Notes under the pieces: model-generated
What the model saw: only the letters and a program-made list of their open reading frames with translations
What the model was told of the DNA's origin: nothing
Databases searched by the model: none
Shown: piece by piece, positions 37,101-48,699 of the stretch
How positions within the stretch are numbered: the stretch's first letter is position 1
How the letters are laid out: every line of letters begins with the position of its first letter
Translations under genes and position numbers: made by a program
From: Phytoseiulus persimilis
Taxonomy: Eukaryota > Arthropoda > Arachnida > Mesostigmata > Phytoseiidae
DNA length: 64,000 bases
NCBI GenBank assembly: GCA_037576195.1
Contig: CM075103.1
Location: forward strand, 11,656,001 to 11,720,000
Direction of reading: 5' to 3'

Positions 37101-40100
37101 ATTCCCTTGATCGACGGTTCCGGCGGATCTTTTTCGTGGGGTCGCATGGAGCCAGCGGAGGGCTAGCCAACGAGCGATTAGAACAATTTCGCGCGATGAG
37201 TCCTGATTGAATCTGTGAGATGGAAACCGAACGACAAAATCGAATCGATCCGCCACGCAGCGATAGTGCCGAACAGTGAGTCGTGATCCACGCGCTTCAT
37301 ACGATACCGCACGGAACAACACGAATCAAAGAATAACATGACTGAGAGCCTTGACCGACAGCAAATCGGAGGCGATCGACCGAGAGAAGAGTGTTTTGTG
37401 TGCGACAGTGTTCAACACGATGTGCGTAGCGACACGAGGAACTAGAATCGTGGCATGAACCAATCGCTATCTCAAGAATGACATCGGCTCGAAAAGGAAC
37501 CAAGTTCGATTGAATCGAACTCCAAATCAGTGATAATTTGAACGATTGACCAACGAGTTTTCCGGACACGCGGATGATTGTCGGTGATCCCGTTCTCTAA
37601 TCACGCAATCCGCGATTGGTCGATCAGCCGAAAGCGCCAGACTTCGTCGCATTGGTCCATTGATCGCTTGGGATCATACCGAAACTCACTGGGAAATGCG
37701 AGGCCGTCGTCCTTACTCCCAAGGCGTCGATTCCCTCTCCTGATTCCTCCCTTTTGGAACGGGCGTTCGCAGTCAGCGAGATGTGCTGCGCGATTCATCC
37801 CGTTCCCGATGCAATCGTCGGGTTTTCTTTCCGCCCTCGCTTTCCCAGCTGTGGATGAAATCGCTCGGTTCTTTATCATAACCGAGCCTGCACAGGCGCA
37901 TCGGGCAGAGTTTCGGAGCCAGAAAGAAATCCACTTGAATCTAAGCGTGTTTCCAGACCCTGTTCCGACCTCGACGCGTTTAAGATCACCCCTGCTAGCT
38001 CTCCACCGATTTTCCGGGGAGGCGAGCAGTGAGTTAGGCGGGCTGTGCGCACTCCGAACCAGATGATGTCCCGCTATTTTGAGAGAGCAAATCTAGAAAG
38101 CACTGTACGAAGCGATGGAGCCAGATCCCGAGAGCTGAGCTCACTGGAAGCGATCCCTACTCCCTCACCCCTAGCTCCTATATCAGTCCATGGAGCATAT
38201 GCTGATACATCGCCAAACGAGGTTTCGCATGGCTATTGAATGTTCCCAAGTCGAACAAAGTCGCATGAGCTCCGCGGTTCCTGCTCTCGACGAAACTTTG
38301 TCGATGCCAATCATGAACAATCCACTTGCGGCGGAATTCGGGAAATGGAGGAAGAGTCATTCGCCAGCCGAATCAATGCTGATCGAAACTGTCCTTCACA
38401 AAAGTCGGACTCCGGTGGTGTTATCTCAGCAGTAAAGGACTGTGAACACAGGGAAACAAGAACATTGTTGCAACGCCCGATTCCAAGTATTTCCCCCGAT
38501 TCTTCCCTCGAAGTATTGCCTCCAGGGCTTCATCCAGAAACAGAACGGTTATTACATCATTACTATTGAACATCCCGATGGCGGGAGATTCGGTCTCGTC
38601 TAGCGATTTCAAACAGCGCCAGAAGCCACATGGATCGGATCAACTGTTGTCGTCAACCCACGTTGACCGAGTATTATTATCTTCGCTATTAGCGAAACCG
38701 AAATCACGGATTGTAATGTCGTCGCGATGAATCCCGGAAAACCTCCGATCGGAAAGCGTCCGAGAAGCGAAACCAGTTTCGCAAACTAAGCGCAGAGAAT
38801 CGGCGAGCGCTCGTTGACTTCCAGAAGACTACTCGGTTGAGTCGAATAAGAAACTGGCCTCTTCAAACGCTGGTACAATGCAGACCGACCAGGAGACGGT
38901 CGAAACGTTCACAATCTGGCCGAAGGAGTTCTTTGACTCTTCGTACGTTCAAAATATTCACAGGGATTCTTCGACGCTGGCTGGCTAACCGAAAATAAAA
39001 AATAAGTCGTTTCACTCGGCCAACAACACCATGTGCCAAGCGGGCCACCGTTCCGTACCGCATTCAGGGTGCTTCAAAACAACGACAAGAGAGAGAAACG
39101 CCTCGCGTGAACTCATTACGTTCAAATCGATTCAATGAATGACCGATCGATTACGAACCCGTCCCTCGAACTTGCGATCGGATCTGACCTTTCGTTATCC
39201 CCCGTCTGCTTTTCCTCAAGCTTTTCGTCCGAGCGGAATAGCACATCCGAGGCTCCACCAGAAATATTCTCAGGTCCGTGATCGATCGATCGATCCCATG
39301 GGGAAGAAAAAAAAACGCGTTGAAAAATGAAGCAAACAAAAGGACAGAACGAGCTGAGACTCCTTCACCGCCGGACTAGCTCAGAACGCGGGAAGCTTGC
39401 GAGGACTCGGCTCCGTGATTCGAGGAAATCCCTCAAGTCCTCAGCGCGCACGATCTAGCGTACAGCTCGCGCAGTCTTGAGAAGTTATTCATCGCAGGAA
39501 CGTTGTAATTTGAAGCGCGGCTTTGAAATTTCCGCAACACTCGAGCGGAAATATCGTGTAAAGAGCACTTGAGTACAACGCTCGGAAGTTCGAGAGAAGC
39601 CATGGCTCTGGATCCAACTACCGATCTCTGGAATCTCCAAACGACCGCAGGTCCAGGTTCGCTCACGAAGCATGTCCAGAGCTCGGAGTCGATGTCGAAA
39701 ATAAGATTCAGATGAATCTGACACTTTGTTCTAGGTCGTGCCACGCTTCGAATTTCCGTTTCAGAAGACGACGATGGTTCTGAATGCAAGCCAAGTTCTT
39801 CGTCTCAAACGAAATACTATTTGGGCATCGAAGTTTTCAGAGTTTGTGGAACTATGTTCCCATACTTCAGGTGGGGGAGCAGAGGCCGAGCAGAAAAATG
39901 ATTCCGTGGAGCTAAGGATATTATAAAGATCCGAGCCTTTGCAAAAAAATATGGAATCGTTCAATGGAGTCCGACGAGAGGGTGGGTTTGCCTACCAACT
40001 AACCGATGCTCCGCACGTACGGCGATGTGGTAACTTCAAGAACCGAAGGAGCAACCGTGTGGAGCACTTGTCTCTTTTCCTCTTTAACGGGGCTCTAGGC

Positions 40101-41174
40101 GGTCCACTATTTATTCACAAGTCACGGGTGAGAACAGCGATTGTAACCCGGCTTTGGAAACAAGTTCGTTGCCAAGGGACGCAACGACGAGAGCAACTGT
40201 CAGAGTAATCGGATGTTCCTCGTTGCCGCTCTCAGAGCGCCCCTGAAACTCAACGACTTCTCACTCTGCGCCTCTCTGTGAGTAACCAGCTCTGGACAAC
40301 GCCGACAAAGGTTGAACAGTCTGCCATGCTGGTGTCAAAGTGAAGTACGCTCCCGGTTGCTCTCACCGAACCAGCCGACTTTCTTCTGTACTGCTAGAGC
40401 CCGCGATAACGCTCGGAGAGATGGAGAAACGGCTCCTTTTGGAGTTTAATTCCACCCACCAAAGAATCTGAACGAAAGGAGAAGAGAATTTCCCTCAGAA
40501 ATAACTTATCTCTCTAAGAGCAGTCGGCTTCTCCCCACAGACACCCGAGTGCGGCTCCGATTGGAAACGTGGTGGAGGTGCACAAGGGTGATTCAGCTGT
40601 GCACTCTCGACCGGTCGGACACCGAATAATTGCTTCACAAACGCTCTTGTATACTCACAGTGAAATACGCCTGTTCTCAGATCATTTCTCCCGGTTTCAG
40701 ACTCGTCTTCGCTCCCTCGTTTTCTTTCAATTGATTTATCCTGGCGCTGACGCCGCTTTTGCGAACTGACACGTCGCAGTCCTCTGGGTTGAGGAAACGA
40801 AACTTTGCACGACTCCTCAAACGAAGAAGAGAAGGGAAAGATACAGCAGCGGTAGTCGCACAATTTTTTTCCTCGCACTCTCATACAACAACACTACGAT
40901 TGGAGAAGACGCTGCTATACCGTACGGGCGGGGTCGTCGTCACATCGGCCCCACTTCGGAAAGCCAACTCGTTACATCAACACCCACTGAATCAACTCTA
41001 AACGGCAGGACACTCGACGAAATGTTCCTGACAGGGACACTAGGATCACAGCGGCCCTTGATCGGGCTTTCACCGGGCTTCGCCGTAGAGCAGCAGCGGC
41101 CGCCGCAGCTAGCCGCCAGTTGAGAGGGTTGCTTGCATTGACTCCTCTCTGCTCCTAGAGCTGTGAGCGCTCGC

Positions 41175-43041
41175 TCAAGCTGCCGCCGCCGCCGCTGTTG
41201 ACGTCTTGATTGTGATCTTTCCCTTGAAAAGGAGAGGAGCGCTCCGGGCGCTCCCGCGGCCGTTGGAGCCGGAGATGCGCCGTTGGGTGGAGAGGTAATC
41301 CTGGCGCGGAAATTCGAATTCGACGTCGGGGAAAAGGTCCCGTGTGACTAAACGGAGCGGTGGAAGTGGGTTTAATGCAGTCTGGGGTCCTTTCTGGTAC
41401 ACAAAGTCTTGGATTCGGCTGCTTGTCGCGCTCGAGAACACTCGTGGATCTGTGACTTCCACATGAACTTCGTTACAGGAAGATGCGGTCGTCGATGTCC
41501 AGGAGGGCACCTAGGCAGTGAGAAGACGGACGAGCATATCACATATCGCTCGGAAACATACTCGACGGAGAACACAACATTCTGATGACGACTAAACCGA
41601 CGGAATCTCAATTATCGACTCGTCGAACTCAAAAAGAGGATGACATAGCACGGACCGGCCGATCACGGCGTCACCACTACTGTAGCTCCTGGTGTCTTTG
41701 CCAGAATCCAAGAAAGGATCTCGAAGTATTCTCATGATAGTGGGATAATCTGGGAGATTCGGAATGGATCCCGCGTGAACCCCAGAGGTGACGTCAACGC
41801 ATTCACCCAACCACAGACATCGAGATGTCTAGGGAAAAAAACATAGGGCTCTTAAGTACTTTCTCAGACGCCTCTGAAGTACTCGACAGGATAGACAGAG
41901 GCAAACTCTTGACTGGATTATGAGAAGAACGAGCACGGGCTCAACTAATAATAACGAGTCAGGAAGCACCAGGCCTGAATGCTTGTAGCTCACATTGTGT
42001 GAGCCTCACGAATCGGAAAGAGAGTCAAACGAGTGCAGGACGTAGCTGGAGGCATGACACGAGTTCAAAAACCAGCTTGAGTTCGCACGTTTAAAGAAGG
42101 ATCGCCCACGGTACCGAGCCTCAGCTCTACGGCAATCTGAGAGGAGACGGTCTATTCGGCTTGGTGGAAGCAGGCATTCTGCCAAATAGAAAACCTTCCA
42201 AACTACAGACGACGGATACACGCCCGAGATGCGGAACAAACGAAGAGACGATAAATCACATGATATTCGGATGCAACGACGCTCACACAGACGATCATCC
42301 CCTCGAAGCCCCAAGCTCCCTAGCGGAGATGCAGGAAACATGGCTGGTGTACCAGGAAAAGCTGCTCCTAGAAAATTCACACAAAGAGGCTGGACGATTC
42401 GCAGTGGTGCCCGGAATAGGGGGCCGATCTGACCAGTCTGTGTACATACCCCGCATTGAATCAAGATCAATGAAACTATACCCATGCCCACAATGTTTGT
42501 TTGAGGCAATAAACTCGATAAATAGTCCAGGACTTGAACCCAAAGAACTCTTCCAAGGCGGGATCTCGTGGAAGACGGAGCCGAAGCTGGTTTGTCGAAC
42601 CAAACCTGGGAGGTTCTCCGAGTAGTATTCTGAATACTCTCGGAATCGCGAGAAAGAAGTTTCCGGTAACTGAGGCGAATACACCTCAAGGAACGAAAGG
42701 GAAAAGGTGTGAGGATTCCCGGAGACTTTCGAGGAGATGTGGTGAATTGTGACCGCAGTCTGCCATTGGCGGCTTCAGTGATGCAAGGTTGTTTGTATCA
42801 CACCCATGTAATCATTTTCGGTCGAGCATCCCCCCTCCGGCCAACGAGAGAAAATCAAAGCGCCTTCCAATTCCTCATGAACGAACAAACGATCGGCTAT
42901 CCAGAGCAATTTGCAGACACCCGATGCGATCCGATCCGTACGAAAACAATACTTCATTTTGTCGCTTGCGTGAACGGGATCTTTGAGGTCCAGGTTTTCA
43001 GGATACAGTTCCACAGGACTGCGCAGCACCATAACTCTCAT
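41175..43041 (-). CDS. Tentative three-exon gene, product unrecognised
   Basis: Three minus-strand segments have gene-like codon use and can be joined: 42802-43041 (begins ATG), 41598-41828 and 41175-41510 (stop TGA). Acceptors at the second and third (ttttttccctag, cactgcctag) are good. The donors (gtgata, gtttag) are weak, so the exact junctions are uncertain. All three segments are whole codons in phase 0, giving about 268 residues. The product has no signal peptide or membrane segment. The middle exon is cysteine-containing (RCLWLGECVDV) and the end is an Ala run. I recognise no domain. A further coding-like stretch at 43080-43260 may be a 5' exon or a link to the neighbouring 43513-45459 gene. 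The retroelement remnant at 42110-42625 lies antisense in its first intron. Confidence 0.35.
42110..42625 (+). mobile_element. Non-LTR retrotransposon 3' remnant
   Basis: The plus frame 42161-42625 contains the pattern PRCGTNEETINHMIFGC, matching the C..C....ET..H..F.C zinc-knuckle-like motif that closes the reverse transcriptase ORF of many LINE-type elements. A short upstream stretch (GILPNRKPSK) occupies the position where such proteins have a conserved RxG-LP segment. No reverse transcriptase or endonuclease core precedes it and I see no poly-A tail or target-site duplication, so this is a truncated fragment. It lies in a presumptive intron of the minus-strand gene at 41175-43041. Confidence 0.5.
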
Positions 43042-43512
43042 GGAGGGAATCTGTTCGAGATAGATACTTCCGTGATTTAGACGAGCGTGCCCTTGACCGG
43101 GGCAGGCGCTTCGTAATACAGCCGGGTACGGTTTGTTCTAGGTGCGCTGCCAAAGCCGCTAAGCCACCGGCTGAGTCTCCAATCTCAGTGATGACAGAGG
43201 ACTCATCAGTGCTTGGATCCAAATGTTGTAGATTCGAGCTCGCAAAAAACTGTTGTGAATGCTGGGATTTTTTCCAAGGAAGAAGGAGCGGAGCCCGACA
43301 CGGACTCGGCCGGAGCCGGACGTTCTCTGAATCATCTACGAGCCCTCATGGAGATTCGAAACATTGTTGAAGGACGAGAATATCAGCAGTGACTGCGGCA
43401 CTCAACAATGAATGAACACGATGATAAGTTTTGGAATGATCGCACTAGTTATGATTAGAGTGTTCCAAATGTTTCAGTGGAGATTGTGTGACAATCGCAC
43501 AGTTTGTGAAGG

Positions 43513-45403
43513 TTAGCGCTCTACGGGCAAGCAGACGCTGTGAAGGACAGCACCGTGAGACAAACTGGCGCCGTCTAACTCATTCTGCTCATTCGCCGAT
43601 CTACGCATTAACGAGCTCTCTGGATTATCCTTGAGTGGGGTAAGATTTCTGGAGCTCTCCCGTACCCTCCACGAATCAAATGACAACCCATAACCGAAAT
43701 GACACTCGTTCAGGAAATAATGCACCAAAAGTTCGCGGCGTAAACCTTCCTCCTCATTTTATGACTCTATGCGCTCTTCATGCAACAACATTCAAACACC
43801 CGAACAAACAAACCCGTCACGAAGGTCACCATCACTGTCCAGTCTTCGACCATGAGCACCTATTCACCTCAGCCCGTCCTCAATCACGGAATTCCAGGTC
43901 GACTCACGTTTTCAGCCACGTCTTATCGTCGTCGGTTAGCGTTTTCTTAACGAGCTCGATACCGTTGTCGTATTCGCCATCGTCGTCGGCAGCTATCGCA
44001 CCGTCTGCGTCATCACGACCCGGCGCTAAACTCGTAGGTGAGTCGTCTTCTTGCCGGAGAGATCCTTGGTTGGCACGCACAAGCGAATCACCGAGAAATT
44101 GTCGGAAGCGCTCGTTCAAGTAAGCGCTTTGCTCGTCAGAAATCAGCTCCTGCTCCAAAAGGAAGACGTCAACATGCTCCAAGTCGAAAGAGACTTTCTT
44201 CTGTCGGAGACCCGATGCCTCTGAGATGGACCTTCTAAGCGGTCCGCGTGTTGGGGATTCCACGGGATCAAAATCCACTCCGCGATCACCAAGCCACTGA
44301 TCAACAGTCACGGCTTCGGCGTCACTAGTTCCGCCTCTCGATGTCGTCGTCGCGCGGTAACCGGGACCTCGAACAAGCTCGTGGTCGACGTTGCTGCGGA
44401 GTTTCGCTGTGAAGCCACTCTCGTTCCCGACTGCGGAACTGTTTTGGTCTCTGGCGGCTTCTCCCGCGGTTCGGGATTCTGTTCCGCTCTTCGTGAGCTG
44501 GGGGGCGACTGCTGCGAGTCCCCGGTGTGTGACACCGTGCGTATCGCTGTCGTTGTTCGTGTGCAAAGTGAAAGTGCCGTAACGATGGGTGGGCTTCGAG
44601 GCGCTGTCGGGAGGGGATGATTTCTTGAGGATACTGGGTCGCACACAAGGACCGATGTTCACCGGACACGGACCTCCGAACACCAGAGAAGTTGGTTCCG
44701 AGGGTGGGGGAGTTTTCGGCAGAGGTGGCGGCGACATATCCGCAAATGAGTCTTCGTGGAAATCTTCCACGGGGGTCACAAGGAATCGACGAATTACCGT
44801 TGCACCATCCGAGTTCCTTCGCGGTTTGGCAAGCGGCGTTCCGAGATCAGTCATCGCGGGCCCATCGTTGGGAATACTGCGGTGTCGTTCCCGTCGCTTC
44901 CTCGCGGAAGCCGGCGTTGCCAACTGGTGGTGGTCCTTGTGAGGGGTCCCACTTGTGCCTCTCTCAGGCTCACTCGATAATTCATTGATATCTCCAACCA
45001 CGGAAATCCACGAGCGCAGTTTACCGGTTTCGGTGTCCGCGCGGAGCGCTCTCCTTCCCTCGGCGGACTCCTGTATGACATCGAGGCGGCTGCCCTCGGT
45101 CCGCTCGTCGGCGGTTCGAGTTCCATCACAAACGATTTCGCTATGTGCACTGAAACTGACCGTCTTCATCGATCTGTTGTTGAGTACCGGCTTCTTGTCC
45201 AGGCAGGCACTGCAGCCCTGATGTGGATGATGATGTCGATGATGATTGCTGTGCTGAGGGTAATTGCGAATGTCGCCGTCGCTGCGGCTGTGGTCGTTCA
45301 TGCTTATGCGATTGCCGCCGTTCAACGGCCCTGCACCACGACGCAGAGCCGGGGAGGCTTGTGAGTCGAGAAGTTGCTCGCTTATCCTCAACAGTGTCAG
45401 CAT
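43513..45403 (-). CDS. Uncharacterised protein with two KVSF-type PP1-docking motifs
   Basis: Two exons on the minus strand: 43908-45403 (coding from the first ATG) and 43513-43648. They are joined by donor gtgagt at 43907 and acceptor gagctccag, in matching phase. The product is 543 residues if it starts at this ATG. The open frame continues to a strong acceptor (tgctgcccag) at 45460, so an upstream exon may add N-terminal sequence. The protein is mostly low-complexity: a His-rich patch near residues 52-62, Arg/Ser stretches, a PPPLPKTPPP proline patch and an acidic tail. Two motifs match the RVxF consensus for protein phosphatase 1 docking: KTVSF at about 80-84 and KKVSF at about 402-406. 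A predicted helix (LLEQELISDEQSAYLNERF) follows the second. No enzyme domain or membrane segment is seen. PP1 binding is inference from short motifs, and I do not recognise the family. Confidence 0.75.
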
Positions 45404-45459
45404 GGTAGTTTCGACCAATGTGTCGACATCGATTTCGAACGATGGGAACAGTAGGATCA

Positions 45460-46618
45460 CTGGGCAGCACAGAAACTCAACGAAAATCTCGATTCGGATC
45501 CGGAGGGTCAGCCTCAACTCAGTTCTGACTCCGGTCTGGACCTGGGAACCTCCCTCTGACCCAGCAGACTGTCAGACCGCGAGCGATCTGATGAATGCTC
45601 GGTCGGACTTCTCCGCTGGCCTTTCTGCCTGCAAAGCCCCGCCGAGTGAATCGCTGCCTCCGGCTGGAAATGCCTGTGCAATGTATTATGGACGTCGTAA
45701 GCTTCGCCATCACCGTTGGTCACATGTCAGGCGCCAGTTGGCGTTTGTGCGGGCCTCTGGCGGCAATGGCGACACCGACAGCAGCCGCGAGAACAGTTCC
45801 AAGCGACACACGCAGCTCAACAGTGAGATCGGCGAAAAGACCGAGCGACAGATTCACCAACCGACCGACTCAAACACAGTCCAACACACTCTGACACTCA
45901 TCCAGTTGGACAGACATAGACACACAGAGACACCTACACACTCGCACCGTCTAGAATTTACAATTCTAGCGCGCTACTGTTTGTCTCCAAACGGATACTC
46001 CACGCTCGTCGCGATGCGCTTGTTTCGCAAGCAGGATACTCTGTTCGCTCCGATTGGATGTCATCCACGGCTATGGGTGCGCTTGCTCTGAGCAATCAGG
46101 AGCATATCGAGATCCAGGCCCTTATTTGCAGAAGGAGGTATAAGGAGAATACTAGGGCGTTTGAGCTGTGGATCGAAACGGCGCAGATGAGTCGATCCAC
46201 GGTGGGTTTTCAACGCTAATGGAACCGAAGTGTAGGATCCGGTCTTGATGACGGCTCGCTCATTCTGTTACAGTCTAAGCCGACCACTTGTTGGCCACAT
46301 AAGGCCAAGGATTACGACCACAGTGGAAATTCGGAATTTTGAGAGTTTAGAATGAGCTGACGCTTTCAGGCTCTCGCCAGCTTTGAGGAGGAATCTTTGT
46401 TCCAGAGAAATCACCTCATACCTGGAATAAAGGCCTCAACAGGCCGATCTCTGTTATCCGGAGGGATTTCACTACGACCTTATGAAATGGAAGAAAAAAA
46501 GAGCCTCGCCAGCTTACGTTGTTTTCCAGAGGGACGGAACTACCCTGTGGAAAACGAGCTGATACTTTGACAAGTACTCGAAATCTATGCTGGACATCGT
46601 TGTGCTCTTGTCAACGGC
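45460..46618. other. Probable 5' region of the KVSF-motif gene
   Basis: On the minus strand an ATG near 45711 opens a short basic frame. It could be a first exon ending at a weak donor near 45529, in the phase required by the acceptor at 45460. Alternatively this stretch is 5' UTR. The plus-strand frame to 46091 is the shadow of the minus coding sequence plus its 5' region. From 46100 to 46618 I see no gene. Confidence 0.35.
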
Positions 46619-47072
46619 ATGAGCAGCCGCGTGAGGCTGCGAGTTTCAACTCGATCAAGGATCGATATGTTCAGAACTAGAATCCTAACAGACTACATCC
46701 GGCAAGTCCGGAGGAGGGAGGAGACGTCGCTCGTGAACGAATTTGTTTCGGGAAGCAAGTATCCTGGAGGATCCTGCCGCGGAGCGACACAAGAATCAAG
46801 AAGGAGTTCCATTCCGACCCGAGCCGAACCCGCGACTTTTTTTCCGAATACATCGGAGATCCGGGCCTTGGGCTGACAATTCTGGTCCTCGTTTCAGCTT
46901 TGAAACTCCTGCAAGCCAGGATCCGGATGATAGCAACGCACTGGCTGAAAGGACCGACATGCAAAGTGAATTTCCGTCGGAGTTATCTTCGCTCCCCAGA
47001 AAATCGGGAGTACCTCAAAATCATGGCTTCATTCCCACGAAGCACCGATTGCAACACCGCCGAGCTCCGTAG
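46619..47072 (+). CDS. Small two-exon protein, family unknown
   Basis: Exon 1 is 46619-46758 and exon 2 is 46898-47072 with a TAG stop. A 139-base intron with donor gtatcc and acceptor cctcgtttcag gives matching phase (2+1) and 104 residues. Exon 1 encodes a basic N-terminus (many Arg, few acids; SRVRLRVSTRSR then FRTRILTDYIRQVRRREE), compatible with a mitochondrial presequence or a small helical protein. Exon 2 is hydrophilic with a basic end. Codon choice in exon 2 is gene-like and the acceptor is good. The intron is partly open, so a retained-intron product would end at 46876. I do not recognise the protein. Confidence 0.42.
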
Positions 47073-47079
47073 GGAGGTG

Positions 47080-47750
47080 TTAACGTAGCGATGAAGAATC
47101 GAGTGGAGGTCCTGCACGCTATTCTTCAGGCCCCGTTTGTGCGGGGCTCATCATGAAGCCCATCGTTGGATAAGTATCCATAAGTATGTAGCGACCGAGA
47201 GTGAGCCTCTTGGAAAAAAATTCGTACATACAATGTTCGGAAGATCTCGCCAGATATCAGGTATTGTATCTATATACGGCGAATACAACTTTTCTTCACT
47301 AAAACAAGTTCGGCTCTTATATGGTGTGTCCAAATATCGTCGATTCCGTTTTCCCAGCGACGAGTGACATGCACAACTCGAGGCATCTCAGTAACCACTT
47401 CGCGGCCTCGATGTCGTCACGGCTGCGACTAGCTCAGAACTCTGATCATCGGTGGAGTAACGAAGTCACACTCCCTGAAGTACTGAAGCGATTCGATATG
47501 TCACCATTATCGAGCGTACCTAAGAATGCATCGGCTGAATGCAAAATGGAGCCCTCCTCAAAACGAAGGAAACCGTGCTGTTCTCATGCTTAGGGCTTTA
47601 TTCCTCTCCGTATGCCACGTAGCCTGGCGCATCGGTCCGGTGTGGGAAGCGGGCGGTGTTCGCGATTCTTGTCGCTCCACTCGATCCCCTGCACCGCAGC
47701 GGAAGAATCTCCTCTCATCGGGAAAACGACTCGTTTCATCTCGAACAAAG
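47080..47750. other. Intergenic, between the small plus-strand gene and IFT20
   Basis: The two genes converge here, so this should contain both 3' UTRs. No clear AATAAA and no further gene are seen. Confidence 0.4.
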
Positions 47751-47753
47751 GGT

Positions 47754-48146
47754 CTATCCTTGAGCACGATCCAGCATCTGCTGAATGCCTTCCTTTGCAG
47801 CTCGTAAACTATTCGCTTGGGCTCTGAGTTTTTCCAGTTGCACTCTCCTCTCGAGCAGCAGTTGCTCCATCTGCAGCCGTCGACGTTCTTTTTCATGGTC
47901 CACCAGCAGAAGCCTGTTGCGGCTCCCCATCGCTTTCATGCGTTCTCGGTCGACCTGCTCGCTGAGCTTGTCGCTGATTTGGAGGAACTTGTCACTGATT
48001 TCGTTGAAGTTTTCCATTTGACTGAGGAACTTCTTGCAGTGGTCGCGCAGCGTAGTAGAGTGATCATTGTGGGGATCGAGGAGCCTCAGCTGAGAGGTTT
48101 CTTCGTCTGCGTAAAGTCCCAGGTCCGCGAGAACCTCGGCAGCCAT
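47754..48146 (-). CDS. IFT20: Intraflagellar transport protein 20
   Basis: A single-exon frame of 130 residues, close to the 132 of vertebrate IFT20. The family pattern is clear: an N-terminal MAAEVLADLGLYADE in the position of IFT20's opening helix, RLLDPH matching the conserved LDP, the ERMKAMGSRNRLL block (family E..KMKAIGARNLL), then a continuous coiled coil to the C-terminus (QMEQLLLERRVQLEKLRAQ). IFT20 is the IFT-B subunit that also sits at the Golgi and carries membrane cargo to the cilium. In arthropods it is expected mainly in ciliated sensory neurons and sperm. The start is the ATG that aligns with the family start. The frame stays open upstream, but that part is promoter-like and holds an X-box. 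No introns, in contrast to several neighbours. Confidence 0.9.
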   Translation of the reverse strand: MAAEVLADLGLYADEETSQLRLLDPHNDHSTTLRDHCKKFLSQMENFNEISDKFLQISDKLSEQVDRERMKAMGSRNRLLLVDHEKERRRLQMEQLLLERRVQLEKLRAQANSLRAAKEGIQQMLDRAQG

Positions 48147-48240
48147 CTCCCCAGCAGAGCTTCCGAAGCTGAGTCTCCATGGATACGCGTTCAGGCTGCT
48201 CCAGAGCTCAGCAAAATATGGGATCCACAAAACACACGTT

Positions 48241-48253
48241 GTTGCTAAGTAAC
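48241..48253 (-). promoter_or_regulatory. X-box-like RFX site in the IFT20 promoter
   Basis: GTTGCTAAGTAAC (GTTACTTAGCAAC on the gene strand) is an imperfect palindrome of two RFX half-sites, GTTRCY and RGYAAC. It lies about 95-107 bases upstream of the IFT20 ATG. RFX factors control ciliary genes through such X-boxes, usually within about 200 bases of the start, so both position and gene fit. Confidence 0.55.
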
Positions 48254-48449
48254 GGATCAGATTCAATGTGATGGAGCTCAAGGGAGAGTACACCCGCTTC
48301 GGAATTATTTCAGAATCCTCGTGCTCACCACATCATGGCGCATTCCGAGTTCCTCTCCAGCGAGGGCAAGCTGCACGTCTGTACCCAATAAGATAGTCCC
48401 CGGACTCATCGAATGCATCCATTGCGGTTTCGAAGCCTCATTCGGAGAA

Positions 48450-48690
48450 CCCAGCTTCGGAAAGTCGTTTCTCTGAATTTCTTATAGGCGAGTTTTCAGC
48501 CGGAAATTCATTGGAACGATCCACGACAACGTTCTTTTGCGCTTTTATCGGAAATGCGGGAGGCAAAGATAGAGTGGATTGAAGCGTTTCCGAAAAACGC
48601 GCAAAATAACGTTGTCGGAAATCGGTCCGATGAATTTCCGACTGGAAACTCGACTTTGGGAAATCGGAAGTTATAAGTTTTGAATCTGGG
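48450..48690. repeat. Long imperfect inverted repeat (about 109-nt arms, 24-nt loop)
   Basis: The arm at 48450-48558 and the arm at 48583-48690 are reverse complements with scattered mismatches and small gaps. The best core pairs CGGAAATTCATTGGAACGAT with the complement of ATCGGTCCGATGAATTTCCG, and ACAACGTT is found in both arms. The loop is 48559-48582. Transcribed, it would fold into a long hairpin. It could be a foldback or MITE-type element, or a hairpin small-RNA precursor. It stands between IFT20 and the gene at 49208-50170. Confidence 0.7.
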
Positions 48691-48699
48691 CTCCGTAAT

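Larger units (their letters stand above)
28955..41170. other. Gene-poor region
   Basis: About 12 kb without a gene I can support. It has many short frames on both strands, small hairpins (29283-29307, 34075-34103), a 14-base C run (29906-29919) and short tetranucleotide repeats. A minus-strand stretch at 31107-31330 and a plus-strand stretch at about 30290-30510 look mildly coding. They lack start codons and clear splice partners, so they are not called. Confidence 0.5.

Noticed and set aside
45264-46091. 275-codon plus-strand ORF
   Set aside because: Overlaps the N-terminal coding part and 5' region of the minus-strand double-KVSF gene. Its translation is low-complexity shadow sequence.
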